A DNA stretch of 64,000 bases from Plazaster borealis. Its lineage: Eukaryota > Echinodermata > Asteroidea > Forcipulatida > Labidiasteridae. The notes beneath the pieces were generated by a model that did no database searches, was not told where the DNA came from, and saw only the letters and a list, made by a program, of their open reading frames with translations. The translations under genes were made by a program, and so were the position numbers. Below are positions 11,417 through 24,471 of this stretch, piece after piece; the stretch's first letter is position 1, and every line of letters begins with the position of its first letter. The stretch lies in assembly GCA_021014325.1 (NCBI GenBank), contig CM037473.1:12462696-12526695 (forward strand). Direction: 5' to 3'.

Positions 11417-13546
11417 ATGACTAACAGAAAGCTACACTTCTGCCTGGGAGAAAGTTCTGTTAGCTTCTCACTTACACAGTTCAATATGGGGCTGGTTGGA
11501 CGTGGAATCTACAAAAAGAAAAAGGATGGCTCAAAAACAAGAACACTGGGCCCCCTGCCGAAGCTGAAAGTGAGACATGAACCCCAAGTGAGAAACTCAC
11601 CAACTGTCTACATCAGGCCATCAAAGGATCATCTTGATTTGGCTTTCACTAGAGATGAGCAGGGTTTTTTCAATCAAAACCCAATGCAGAGTTACCCACC
11701 AGACCTGTCATGGTACTTCGACCCACATATGCTGAAACGACCCTGTTGAGGACATCCAACACAAGAGTGGAGTTGCACTTCAGAAAATGCCTAACAAACT
11801 CCATCTCAAGAGTGAGGATGATCACCAGGAAGAAGAAGGAGGAGGCTACAGGTTTGTCAAAGTCAATTCTGCAGTAAATTTAGGAGTGGATGCTGCACTA
11901 GATCACCAACGAGCAAATCCTGAATGCAATGGTCGTCCCCAACTTGACGCTGGTGCAGAGGAACGTCGAGGTCTTGCCGTGGCCGAGATGATGTCATGCC
12001 GAAAGTGTGGGTTCCACACCGACAAGAAAAACTGTACACAGAAATACCTCAGACAAGGAGAGGACGACGAACTGCCGTCCCAAACATGGCGTTCCAAGTT
12101 GGCCTACACAATACTGGGATTGGAGCTGCTGGTGCAAGGAGACTTCTATCTGCGATGGATACAGCCGTTCCTCACAAAACGCCCTGCAGAAAAGTGCAAA
12201 CAGAGTAGGTGCTATTTTGACAATTGAAAACGAAGAAGACATGGCAGAAAGAGAAGGCTCGTGAAAGACGTTCACGAATTACAAGGCTACGAAAGGGAGA
12301 GTGGAGTGGCCGTTGAAATAGATCGACAGTACAACAATCCGCTGAGAAACTGTCGCAAAAAACACCTTTTGTTTCGGCAACACAAACGAGAGATGTCGTT
12401 TGTGAAAATGTGACTACAAAAAAACATTGTGATGTTCAACCATGAATCCAAACTCTGCAAACAATGTTCAACCTCCTTAGACAAAAAGGACACAAACCTA
12501 GAAATGCAACATGCACCGCCACTCGTCCTGGAAACTACAACATGGGTGACGAACGAGAAGGAGGATTGCAGTGTGCAAAGAAACTGTTGAACTGTAAGGA
12601 GCCACTTAAAATAAATAGAGTCACAACTGATGCCGATGGGTGTCTTGCACATGGCATTAGTACATTTATGCACACACAGGCAGGTATGGAGACTGAACAT
12701 TTGCTAGACCCCCCTCATCTTAATAGATCTCTTTGTGCAGCCATAAGTCGAGCTAAATTCAGCACAGATATGTTTCCGGGCAAAACCAAAAAAGAAAAGT
12801 CTAAATTGCAAGACAGATTTGCCGATGATGTCAGCCATAGGGCTCAGGCCGAGGCTGGTTCAATCCTTAACCAAAAACTTGGTGATCAGTCACAAAAGAC
12901 AGCCATGGCTGCAAATGCAGCAATTGCAATTCCTGAATGTTACATGGGAAACCATGATCTGTGCAAAAAGACATCTCACATTTGCCATGGTGGTGCCAGA
13001 CATCAGAAATACAAATTTCCATACCTGCCTGCTAGTGCTCGGGAAAAATTTAAATTGTCTAAACATGATAAAGAGACAGTCATCAAACTTTTGGACAAAC
13101 GACTTGGTAAAGAAGCCATGGAAAAAACCCAGTACGGTACAAGCACTCAAAAGCAGAATCCATGAACCATGCATTTTCAGTCACAAATCCAAAAGGAGCA
13201 CTCACCTTTGCGAAATGGTCCTTGTAGAGATCACAGTGCCGTGCATTTGGTCAATAATGGTCATGCAAACTCGATAGTAAAAATGTAAATCTGCTGGGTG
13301 TCCAGTAACTGTTGGCTCCCAGCTGCTAAGGCCCTTTCTGAAATGGATAAGAAACAGAAATATTACTCTGACAGGGCCAAAGGAAAGGCATACAAGAGAC
13401 GAAGGGCACAGTGTCGATACAATCGATTCCATTTGTACTATGCTTCACAACAACTGTACAAGAAAGGGCAACTAGAACCAAATTTTCAAAACGACTGGCA
13501 CAATATTCAAAACGAACACAGTTATAGCAAACGTTGCCCACCATGA
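11417..13546 (+). pseudogene. Mutator-like transposase, array unit 1, frameshifted
   Basis: From ATG 11417 the frame breaks at a T-run (about 11666) and several A-runs. The terminal frame ends at TGA 13544-13546. Pieces show the same motifs as unit 5 (see 28831-30965). This unit alone keeps a 39-bp segment (10907-10945) in its leader that units 2-5 lack. It shares with unit 4 the two-base shorter TTTGCGAAATGG at about 13208. Confidence 0.7.
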
Positions 13547-13617
13547 ACAGATGAATGAATGAATTAATGATTGATAGTTAGTGATAGATAATTCGAACAA
13601 AAATCTTACACTTCTCA

Positions 13618-13973
13618 TCAGATTAAGCAGTCAGGTACACACCGTGCCCTCACAATTTCCTTTTCTCCGACATATTTTTCTTGAGTTGTTGATGTGGCGG
13701 GGCTCTAGAGATAAATGCTCAAAACAAACGCACAATGAATGATGGCACAAATGGCTTACATCACATCCGTTGGGCAAGTTTGGAGTTCCCGTGTATGCCA
13801 TGTAAGCCACTCTGTGCACATGAATCATTGTGCGTTTGTTCGATCCGGGGACCTGGATATTTACGAACCCATAATTCCTCCTGGAATAGCCCCGCCACAT
13901 CATACAACCCTTGCCACCTTTCGCTTTAGATTTTGGCCAATAGCCCCATAACTTTACCTATCCAGGCTTCCAT
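13618..13973 (-). pseudogene. His-Me finger endonuclease, array unit 1, frame broken
   Basis: Start Met codon 13971-13973. The frame shifts upstream of the C-M-M-W motif (TTTTGG against TTTTTTGG in units 2 and 5) and near the end (GTGCCCTCAC). The central zinc and catalytic block reads intact at 13631-13903. Convergent with the transposase, 71 bp away. Confidence 0.75.
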
Positions 13974-14454
13974 TTTGTCAGTTTGTTTATATGCAGTGTT
14001 TCATGTGTACAACCAGTGTTTACAATTTTCAGTATGTGGCTTGAAGTTCAACCCCAGTCAGTAATGTACCCTCTCATAATTTCCTTGAAAGCAATTTCTT
14101 TTGGGAAAAATTAGTGCTTGTAAAATTACAAACCACATTTAAAAATCAGAAAATGAAAGGTTGATTTTTTGAAGCAGTTTTGAGCAGTCAAAGGTGATTT
14201 ATACACAAAACATTTACTCCCAAAACTGCCAAAAACAACACATGCCGACTGGGGTGAGATCCACCATTTTGTAAGATTTAACATAACTTTTTACTGTAAA
14301 TGAACTGTTTTGCACCGTAAAAATTGAAATAAAATTATCACTTGATTGAAAAAGCTTCTGTATCACATTGATTGTCAGCTAACAAATTATTGTAAACAAT
14401 GACACGTTTAAAACCCCATCAACTAAATAAAATATGGCCGACACCATTCATGCT

Positions 14455-14938
14455 TATAGGGTGCACCCCACTAATTCAACTCCCATAGCATTCAGTGCAA
14501 AAGGCTAAATATTCAAAAATACACGAAAAATACTTAAAAGTCTCACAGCTTTTTACAGTAAAGGGAAAAGTATTAATTGACTCTTGAACTTTTATTCTCT
14601 GCTCAATTTAATATGGGAGTCCCTGGTCCCGTCGAGTTATTCTCCCTCCAAATCAAAACACCCCTACACCGGTGTAATTTTCCAAACGTCCGAGCATCAA
14701 TCTTGAAAATGTCCCTACACCTCTCGGCAAATAGGACCAGTTTTTCAGGGCCTATGTCATCCAAAATACCTCAAGTTGGAAGTCAACAACCCCCAGGTTA
14801 CAATTGGGCAACATTTTTACACTCTACCCCTTTTATTGGGCTCTCAAATCTGTATAATATAGGATATTTTGAGGGCCTACAAAATATTCATGAGCTCGAC
14901 GCTCTGTTTTCTCCATATTTAGTGGGGTGCACCCTATA
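14455..14938 (+). repeat. S segment copy 2
   Basis: 484 bp with intact inverted ends. It lacks one G of the GGGGAG run found in the other copies, which only changes chance reading frames. Confidence 0.85.
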
Positions 14939-15766
14939 GAGGAATTATTTTTACAGTTTGACTGGAAACCACATTCAGGATATTAGGAATATTGTCAAGA
15001 ACATATTTCTTCAGGAAAATTTGAATTTGTTTAATCCGTTGAGAAATGGCAGGCTTAAACAAACAAACCACTCCTATGGTGTTTTGTGTACATTTTCAAA
15101 TGAATGAGCATGCCTGATGGTGATACAAACACACATTAGATATTTCCTCTCATGTAATATGTTTCTTCCATTTGAACTACCCACAGAGTTTTTGCTCTGT
15201 CTGTAAATTCCTTGACAATATATCCTACGGTTCTGATGAAACATTTTGAGAATGTGTTGTTTTTCTTTAAATTTAACCTTTTAAGTGGGAGGATGAACTG
15301 GAGAATTTACAGTTGAGGGGCTTTAAACCATTCTTATACCCAGTGCAATAATTGTTTCATATTCCAAGTAGAAAAATAGGTAGGGTTAGGTTTCAAGTTA
15401 GAGTTAGGTAAGGGTTTATCCTCAATCAGCAGACAATTTAAGTTTTGGAACAAACAAAGGGTCTCAAATTTAGGCCTACATGTGTTCCTGTAGTGGCCTC
15501 ACCAGAACAATGCCCCTCACTTATTACTGGCAAAAGGGGGTGGACCAGTGTATATGTCTATGTAGGCCTATTTCTATAGATCAAAGAGAGTGGTCAAAGA
15601 GAGTGGAGCTCCAGAATTGGATGGGTGGGGGTAATAAAATTGTAATTAAAAACTGCATACACTAACAACTTGGACAAGTCATGATCACTGACTTTCTAAA
15701 GAATTTGTAAAGACACAAATGGGGTGACATCTGGGGAGGAGAGGGGGGTGTGAGAAAGAAAACTGA

Positions 15767-17895
15767 ATGACTAACAGAAAGCTACACTTCTGCCTGGGAG
15801 AAAGTTCTGTTAGCTTCTCACTTACACAGTTCAATATGGGGCTGGTTGGACGTGGAATCTACAAAAAGAAAAAGGATGGCTCAAAAACAAGAACACTGGG
15901 CCCCCTGCCGAAGCTGAAAGTGAGACATGAACCCCAAGTGAGAAACTCACCAACTGTCTACATCAGGCCATCAAAGGATCATCTTGATTTGGCTTTCACT
16001 AGAGATGAGCAGGGTTTTTCAATCAAAACCCAATGCAGAGTTACCCACCAGACCTGTCATGGTACTTCGACCCACATATGCTGAAACGACCCTGTTGAGG
16101 ACATCCAACACAAGAGTGGAGTTGCACTTCAGAAAATGCCTAACAAACTCCATCTCAAGAGTGAGGATGATCACCAGGAAGAAGAAGGAGGAGGCTACAG
16201 GTTTGTCAAAGTCAATTCTGCAGTAAATTTAGGAGTGGATGCTGCACTAGATCACCAACGAGCAAATCCTGAATGCAATGGTCGCCCCAACTTGACGCTG
16301 GTGCAGAGGAACGCCGAGGTCTTGCCGTGGCCGAGATGATGTCATGCCGAAAGTGTGGGTTCCACACCGACAAGAAAAACTGTACACAGAAATACCTCAG
16401 ACAAGGAGAGGACGACGAACTGCCGTCCCAAACATGGCGTTCCAAGTTGGCCTACACAATACTGGGATTGGAGCTGCTGGTGCAAGGAGACTTCTATCTG
16501 CGATGGATACAGCCGTTCCCTCACAAAACGCCCTGCAGAAAAGTGCAAACAGAGTAGGTGCTATTTTGACAATTGAAAACGAAGAAGACATGGCAGAAAG
16601 AGAAGGCTCGTGAAAGACGTTCACGAATTACAAGGCTACGAAAGGGAGAGTGGAGTGGCCGTTGAAATAGATCGACAGTACAACAATCCGCTGAGAAACT
16701 GTCGCAAAAAAACACCTTTTGTTTCGCAACACAAACGAGAGATGTCGTTTGTGAAAATGTGACTACAAAAAAACATTGTGATGTTCAACCATGAATCCAA
16801 ACTCTGCAAACAATGTTCAACCTCCTTAGACAAAAAGGACACAAACCTAGAAATGCAACATGCACCGCCACTCGTCCTGGAAACTACAACATGGGTGACG
16901 AACGAGAAGGAGGATTGCAGTGTGCAAAGAAACTGTTGAACTGTAAGGAGCCACTTAAAATAAATAGAGTCACAACTGATGCCGATGGGTGTCTTGCACA
17001 TGGCATTAGTACATTTATGCACACACAGGCAGGTATGGAGACTGAACATTTGCTAGACCCCCCTCATCTTAATAGATCTCTTTGTGCAGCCATAAGTCGT
17101 GCTAAATTCAGCACAGATATGTTTCCGGGCAAACCAAAAAGAAAAGTCTAAATTGCAAGACAGATTTGCCGATGATGTCAGCCATAGGGCTCAGGCCGAG
17201 GCTGGTTCAATCCTTAACCAACACTTGGTGATCAGTCACAAAAGACAGCCATGGCTGCAAATGCAGCAATTGCAATTCCTGAATGTTACATGGGAAACCA
17301 TGATCTGTGCAAAAAGACATCTCACATTTGCCATGGTGGTGCCAGACATCAGAAATACAAATTTCCATACCTGCCTGCTAGTGCTCGGGAAAAATTTAAA
17401 TTGTCTAAACATGATAAAGAGACAGTCATCAAACTTTTGGACAAACGACTTGGTAAAGAAGCCATGGAAAAAACCCAGTACGGTACAAGCACTCAAAAAG
17501 CAGAATCCATGAACCATGCATTTTCAGTCACAAATCCAAAAGGAGCACTCACCTTTGCGAGAAATGGTCCTTGTAGAGATCACAGTGCCGTGCATTTGGT
17601 CAATAATGGTCATGCAAACTCGATAGTAAAAATGTAAATCTGCTGGGTGTCCAGTAACTGTTGGCTCCCAGCTGCTAAGGCCCTTTCTGAAATGGATAAG
17701 AAACAGAAATATTACTCTGACAGGGCCAAAGGAAAGGCATACAAGAGACGAAGGGCACAGTGTCGATACAATCGATTCCATTTGTACTATGCTTCACAAC
17801 AACTGTACAAGAAAGGGCAACTAGAACCAAATTTTCAAAACGACTGGCACAATATTCAAAACGAACACAGTTATAGCAAACGTTGCCCACCATGA
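15767..17895 (+). pseudogene. Mutator-like transposase, array unit 2, frameshifted
   Basis: Same start context and stop as the other units. Breaks include the T-run at about 16015 and A-runs near 16706, 17134 and 17221. The frame covering the N-K-A-E-S-M-N motif and the N-N-G-H-A-N motif (17251-17637) is open for 128 codons here. Confidence 0.7.
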
Positions 17896-17966
17896 ACAGA
17901 TGAATGAATGAATTAATGATTGATAGTTAGTGATAGATAATTCGAACAAAAATCTTACACTTCTCA

Positions 17967-18323
17967 TCAGATTAAGCAGTCAGGGTACACACCGTGCCCT
18001 CACAATTTCCTTTTCTCCGACATATTTTTCTTGAGTTGTTGATGTGGCGGCTCTAGAGATAAATGCTCAAAACAAACGCACAATGAATGATGGCACAAAT
18101 GGCTTACATCACATCCGTTGGGCAAGTTTGGAGTTCCCGTGTATGCCATGTAAGCCACTCTGTGCACATGAATCATTGTGCGTTTGTTCGATCCGGGGAC
18201 CTGGATATTTACGAACCCATAATTCCTCCTGGAATAGCCCCGCCACATCATACAACCCTTGCCACCTTTCGCTTTAGATTTTTTGGCCAATAGCCCCATA
18301 ACTTTACCTATCCAGGCTTCCAT
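17967..18323 (-). pseudogene. His-Me finger endonuclease, array unit 2, C-terminal frameshift
   Basis: The N-terminal two thirds match unit 5, but GGCGGCTCTAG (two G fewer than GGCGGGGCTCTAG) shifts the frame just after the L-E-P motif. The metal-ligand Asn and the second zinc site are therefore lost as sequenced. Confidence 0.75.
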
Positions 18324-18806
18324 TTTGTCAGTTTGTTTATATGCAGTGTTTCATGTGTACAACCAGTGTTTACAATTTTCAGTATGTGGCTTGAAGTTCA
18401 ACCCCAGTCAGTAATGTACCCTCTCATAATTTCCTTGAAAGCAATTTCTTTTTGGAAAAATTAGTGCTTGTAAAAATTACAAACCACATTTAAAAATCAG
18501 AAAATGAAAGGTTGATTTTTTGAAGCAGTTTTGAGCAGTCAAAGGTGATTTATACACAAAACATTTACTCCCCAAAACTGCCAAAAACAACACATGCCGA
18601 CTGGGGTGAGATCCACCATTTTGTAAGATTTAACATAACTTTTACTGTAAATGAACTGTTTTGCACCGTAAAAATTGAAATAAAATTATCACTTGATTGA
18701 AAAAAGCTTCTGTATCACATTGATTGTCAGCTAACAAATTATTGTAAACAATGACACGTTTAAAACCCCATCAACTAAATAAAATATGGCCGACACCATT
18801 CATGCT

Positions 18807-19290
18807 TATAGGGTGCACCCCACTAATTCAACTCCCATAGCATTCAGTGCAAAAGGCTAAATATTCAAAAATACACGAAAAATACTTAAAAGTCTCACAG
18901 CTTTTTACAGTAAAGGGAAAAGTATTAATTGACTCTTGAACTTTTATTCTCTGCTCAATTTAATATGGGGAGTCCCTGGTCCCGTCGAGTTATTCTCCTC
19001 CAAATCAAAACACCCCTACACCGGTGTAATTTTCCAAACGTCCGAGCATCAATCTTGAAAAATGTCCCTACACCTCTCGGCAAATAGGACCAGTTTTTCA
19101 GGGCCTATGTCATCCAAAATACCTCAAGTTGGAAGTGAACAACCCCAGGTTACAATTGGGCAACATTTTTACACTCTACCCCTTTTATTGGGCTCTCAAA
19201 TCTGTATAATATAGGATATTTTGAGGGCCTACAAAATATTCATGAGCTCGACGCTCTGTTTTCTCCATATTTAGTGGGGTGCACCCTATA
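18807..19290 (+). repeat. S segment copy 3
   Basis: 484 bp, ends intact. It shares with copy 4 the shortened TCTCCTCCAAATC and CAACCCCAGG runs. Confidence 0.85.
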
Positions 19291-20116
19291 GAGGAATTAT
19301 TTTTACAGTTTGACTGGAAACCACATTCAGGATATTAGGAATATTGTCAAGAACATATTTCTTCAGGAAAATTTGAATTTGTTTAATCCGTTGAGAAATG
19401 GCAGGCTTAAACAAACAAACCACTCCTATGGTGTTTTGTGTACATTTTCAAATGAATGAGCATGCCTGATGGTGATACAAACACACATTAGATATTTCCT
19501 CTCATGTAATATGTTTCTTCCATTTGAACTACCCACAGAGTTTTTGCTCTGTCTGTAAATTCCTTGACAATATATCCTACGGTTCTGATGAAACATTTTG
19601 AGAATGTGTTGTTTTTCTTTAAATTTAACCTTTTAAGTGGGAGGATGAACTGGAGAATTTACAGTTGAGGGCTTTAAACCATTCTTATACCCAGTGCAAT
19701 AATTGTTTCATATTCCAAGTAGAAAAATAGGTAGGGTTAGGTTTCAAGTTAGAGTTAGGTAAGGGTTTATCCTCAATCAGCAGACAATTTAAGTTTTGGA
19801 ACAAACAAAGGGTCTCAAATTTAGGCCTACATGTGTTCCTGTAGTGGCCTCACCAGAACAATGCCCTCACTTATTACTGGCAAAAGGGGGTGGACCAGTG
19901 TATATGTCTATGTAGGCCTATTTCTATAGATCAAAGAGAGTGGTCAAAGAGAGTGGAGCTCCAGAATTGGATGGGTGGGGGGTAATAAAATTGTAATTAA
20001 AACTGCATACACTAACAACTTGGACAAGTCATGATCACTGACTTTCTAAAGAATTTGTAAAGACACAAATGGGGTGACATCTGGGGAGGAGAGGGGGGTG
20101 TGAGAAAGAAAACTGA

Positions 20117-22251
20117 ATGACTAACAGAAAGCTACACTTCTGCCTGGGAGAAAGTTCTGTTAGCTTCTCACTTACACAGTTCAATATGGGGCTGGTTGGA
20201 CGTGGAATCTACAAAAAGAAAAAGGATGGCTCAAAAACAAGAACACTGGGCCCCCTGCCGAAGCTGAAAGTGAGACATGAACCCCAAGTGAGAAACTCAC
20301 CAACTGTCTACATCAGGCCATCAAAGGATCATCTTGATTTGGCTTTCACTAGAGATGAGCAGGGTTTTTTTCAATCAAAACCCAATGCAGAGTTACCCAC
20401 CAGACCTGTCATGGTACTTCGACCCACATATGCTGAAACGACCCCTGTTGAGGACATCCAACACAAGAGTGGAGTTGCACTTCAGAAAATGCCTAACAAA
20501 CTCCATCTCAAGAGTGAGGATGATCACCAGGAAGAAGAAGGAGGAGGCTACAGGTTTGTCAAAGTCAATTCTGCAGTAAATTTAGGAGTGGATGCTGCAC
20601 TAGATCACCAACGAGCAAATCCTGAATGCAATGGTCGTCCCCAACTTGACGCTGGTGCAGAGGAACGACGAGGTCTAGCCGAGGCCGAGATGATGTCATG
20701 CCTAAATTATGGGTTCAACACCGACAAGAAAAACTGTACACAGAAATACCTCAGACAAGGAGAGGACGACGAACTGCCGTCCCAAACATGGCGTTCCAAG
20801 TTGGCCTACACAATACTGGGATTGGAGCTGCTGGTGCAAGGAGACTTCTATCTGCGATGGATACAGCCGTTCCCTCACAAAACGCCCTGCAGAAAAGTGC
20901 AAACAGAGTAGGTGCTATTTTGACAATTGAAAACGAAGAAGACATGGCAGAAAGAGAAGGCTCGTGAAAGACGTTCACGAATTACAAGGCTACGAAAGGG
21001 AGAGTGGAGTGGCGTTGAAATAGATCGACAGTACAACAATCCGCTGAGAAACTGTCGCAAAAAACACCTTTTGTTTCGGCAACACAAACGAGAGATGTCG
21101 TTTGTGAAAATGTGACTACAAAAAAACATTGTGATGTTCAACCATGAATCCAAACTCTGCAAACAATGTTCAACCTCCTTAGACAAAAAGGACACAAACC
21201 TAGAAATGCAACATGCACCGCCACTCGTCCTGGAAACTACAACATGGGTGACGAACGAGAAGGAGGATTGCAGTGTGCAAAGAAACTGTTGAACTGTAAG
21301 GAGCCACTTAAAATAAATAGAGTCACAACTGATGCCGATGGGTGTCTTGCACATGGCATTAGTACATTTATGCACACACAGGCAGGTATGGAGACTGAAC
21401 ATTTGCTAGACCCCCCTCATCTTAATAGATCTCTTTGTGCAGCCATAAGTCGTGCTAAATTCAGCACAGATATGTTTCCGGGCAAAACCAAAAAGAAAAG
21501 TCTAAATTGCAAGACAGATTTGCCGATGATGTCAGCCATAGGGCTCAGGCCGAGGCTGGTTCAATCCTTAACCAAAAACTTGGTGATCAGTCACAAAAGA
21601 CAGCCATGGCTGCAAATGCAGCAATTGCAATTCCTGAATGTTACATGGGAAACCATGATCTGTGCAAAAAGACATCTCACATTTGCCATGGTGGTGCCAG
21701 ACATCAGAAATACAAATTTCCATACCTGCCTGCTAGTGCTCGGGAAAAATTTAAATTGTCTAAACATGATAAAGAGACAGTCATCAAACTTTTGGACAAA
21801 CGACTTGGTAAAGAAGCCATGGAAAAACCAAGTACGGTACAAGCACTCAAAAAGCAGAATCCATGAACCATGCATTTTCAGTCACAAATCCAAAAGGAGC
21901 ACTCACCTTTGCGAGAAATGGTCCTTGTAGAGATCACAGTGCCGTGCATTTGGTCAATAATGGTCATGCAAACTCGATAGTAAAAAAATGTAAATCTGCT
22001 GGGTGTCCAGTAACTGTTGGCTCCCAGCTGCTAAGGCCCTTTCTGAAATGGATAAGAAACAGAAATATTACTCTGACAGGGCCAAAGGAAAGGCATACAA
22101 GAGACGAAGGGCACAGTGTCGATACAATCGATTCCATTTGTACTATGCTTCACAACAACTGTACAAGAAAGGGCAACTAGAACCAAATTTTCAAAACGAC
22201 TGGCACAATATTCAAAACGAACACAGTTATAGCAAACGTTGCCCACCATGA
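20117..22251 (+). pseudogene. Mutator-like transposase, array unit 3, longest N-terminal frame
   Basis: The first 264 codons (20117-20911) stay open, longer than in any other unit, because the T-run at 20365 has the length that keeps the frame into the acidic middle region. A later frame of 254 codons (21166-21930) covers other pieces. A cluster of base changes at 20668-20720 replaces the second Cys of the C-x2-C motif (C-R-K-C becomes C-L-N-Y) and a nearby His by Asn. The A-run at 21985 keeps the frame from the N-N-G motif into C-K-S-A-G-C-P. Confidence 0.7.
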
Positions 22252-22322
22252 ACAGATGAATGAATGAATTAATGATTGATAGTTAGTGATAGATAATTCG
22301 AACAAAAATCTTACACATCTCA

Positions 22323-22680
22323 TCAGATTAAGCAGTCAGGGTACACACCGTGCCCCTCACAATTTCCTTTTCTCCGACATATTTTTCTTGAGTTGTTGAT
22401 GTGGCGGGCTCTAGAGATAAATGCTCAAAACAAACGCACAATGAATGATGGCACAAATGGCTTACATCACATCCGTTGGGCAAGTTTGGAGTTCCCGTGT
22501 ATGCCATGTAAGCCACTCTGTGCACATGAATCATTGTGCGTTTGTTCGATCCGGGGACCTGGATATTTACGAACCCATAATTCCTCCTGGAATAGCCCCG
22601 CCACATCATACAACCCTTGCCACCTTTCGCTTTAGATTTTTGGCCAATAGCCCCATAACTTTACCTATCCAGGCTTCCAT
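22323..22680 (-). pseudogene. His-Me finger endonuclease, array unit 3, frameshifted
   Basis: Breaks at GGCGGGCTCTAG (one G short) and in the TTTTTGG run before C-M-M-W. It has GTGCCCCTCAC near its 3' end, which would read C-E-G-H, the form expected for the second zinc site. Confidence 0.75.
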
Positions 22681-23160
22681 TTTGTCAGTTTGTTTATATG
22701 CAGTGTTTCATGTGTACAACCAGTGTTTACAATTTTCAGTATGTGGCTTGAAGTTCAACCCCAGTCAGTAATGTACCCTCTCATAATTTCCTTGAAAGCA
22801 ATTTCTTTTGGAAAAATTAGTGCTTGTAAAAATTACAAACCACATTTAAAAATCAGAAAATGAAAGGTTGATTTTTGAAGCAGTTTTGAGCAGTCAAAGG
22901 TGATTTATACACAAAACATTTACTCCCCAAAACTGCCAAAAACAACACATGCCGACTGGGGTGAGATCCACCATTTTGTAAGATTTAACATAACTTTTAC
23001 TGTAAATGAACTGTTTTGCACCGTAAAAATTGAAATAAAATTATCACTTGATTGAAAAAGCTTCTGTATCACATTGATTGTCAGCTAACAAATTATTGTA
23101 AACAATGACACGTTTAAAACCCCATCAACTAAATAAAATATGGCCGACACCATTCATGCT

Positions 23161-23645
23161 TATAGGGTGCACCCCACTAATTCAACTCCCATAGCATTCA
23201 GTGCAAAAGGCTAAATATTCAAAAATACACGAAAAATACTTAAAAGTCTCACAGCTTTTTTACAGTAAAGGGAAAAGTATTAATTGACTCTTGAACTTTT
23301 ATTCTCTGCTCAATTTAATATGGGGAGTCCCTGGTCCCGTCGAGTTATTCTCCTCCAAATCAAAACACCCCTACACCGGTGTAATTTTCCAAACGTCCGA
23401 GCATCAATCTTGAAAAATGTCCCTACACCTCTCGGCAAATAGGACCAGTTTTTCAGGGCCTATGTCATCCAAAATACCTCAAGTTGGAAGTCAACAACCC
23501 CAGGTTACAATTGGGCAACATTTTTACACTCTACCCCTTTTATTGGGCTCTCAAATCTGTATAATATAGGATATTTTGAGGGCCTACAAAATATTCATGA
23601 GCTCGACGCTCTGTTTTCTCCATATTTAGTGGGGTGCACCCTATA
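23161..23645 (+). repeat. S segment copy 4
   Basis: 485 bp, ends intact. It shares the run-length variants of copy 3 and has a T-run one base longer near 23256. Confidence 0.85.
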
Positions 23646-24471
23646 GAGGAATTATTTTTACAGTTTGACTGGAAACCACATTCAGGATATTAGGAATATT
23701 GTCAAGAACATATTTCTTCAGGAAAATTTGAATTTGTTTAATCCGTTGAGAAATGGCAGGCTTAAACAAACAAACCACTCCTATGGTGTTTTGTGTACAT
23801 TTTCAAATGAATGAGCATGCCTGATGGTGATACAAACACACATTAGATATTTCCTCTCATGTAATATGTTTCTTCCATTTGAACTACCCACAGAGTTTTT
23901 GCTCTGTCTGTAAATTCCTTGACAATATATCCTACGGTTCTGATGAAACATTTTGAGAATGTGTTGTTTTTCTTTAAATTTAACCTTTTAAGTGGGAGGA
24001 TGAACTGGAGAATTTACAGTTGAGGGCTTTAAACCATTCTTATACCCAGTGCAATAATTGTTTCATATTCCAAGTAGAAAAATAGGTAGGGTTAGGTTTC
24101 AAGTTAGAGTTAGGTAAGGGTTTATCCTCAATCAGCAGACAATTTAAGTTTTGGAACAAACAAAGGGTCTCAAATTTAGGCCTACATGTGTTCCTGTAGT
24201 GGCCTCACCAGAACAATGCCCCTCACTTATTACTGGCAAAAGGGGGTGGACCAGTGTATATGTCTATGTAGGCCTATTTCTATAGATCAAAGAGAGTGGT
24301 CAAAGAGAGTGGAGCTCCAGAATTGGATGGGTGGGTGTAATAAAATTGTAATTAAAAACTGCATACACTAACAACTTGGACAAGTCATGATCACTGACTT
24401 TCTAAAGAATTTGTAAAGACACAAATGGGGTGACATCTGGGGAGGAGAGGGGGTGTGAGAAAGAAAACTGA

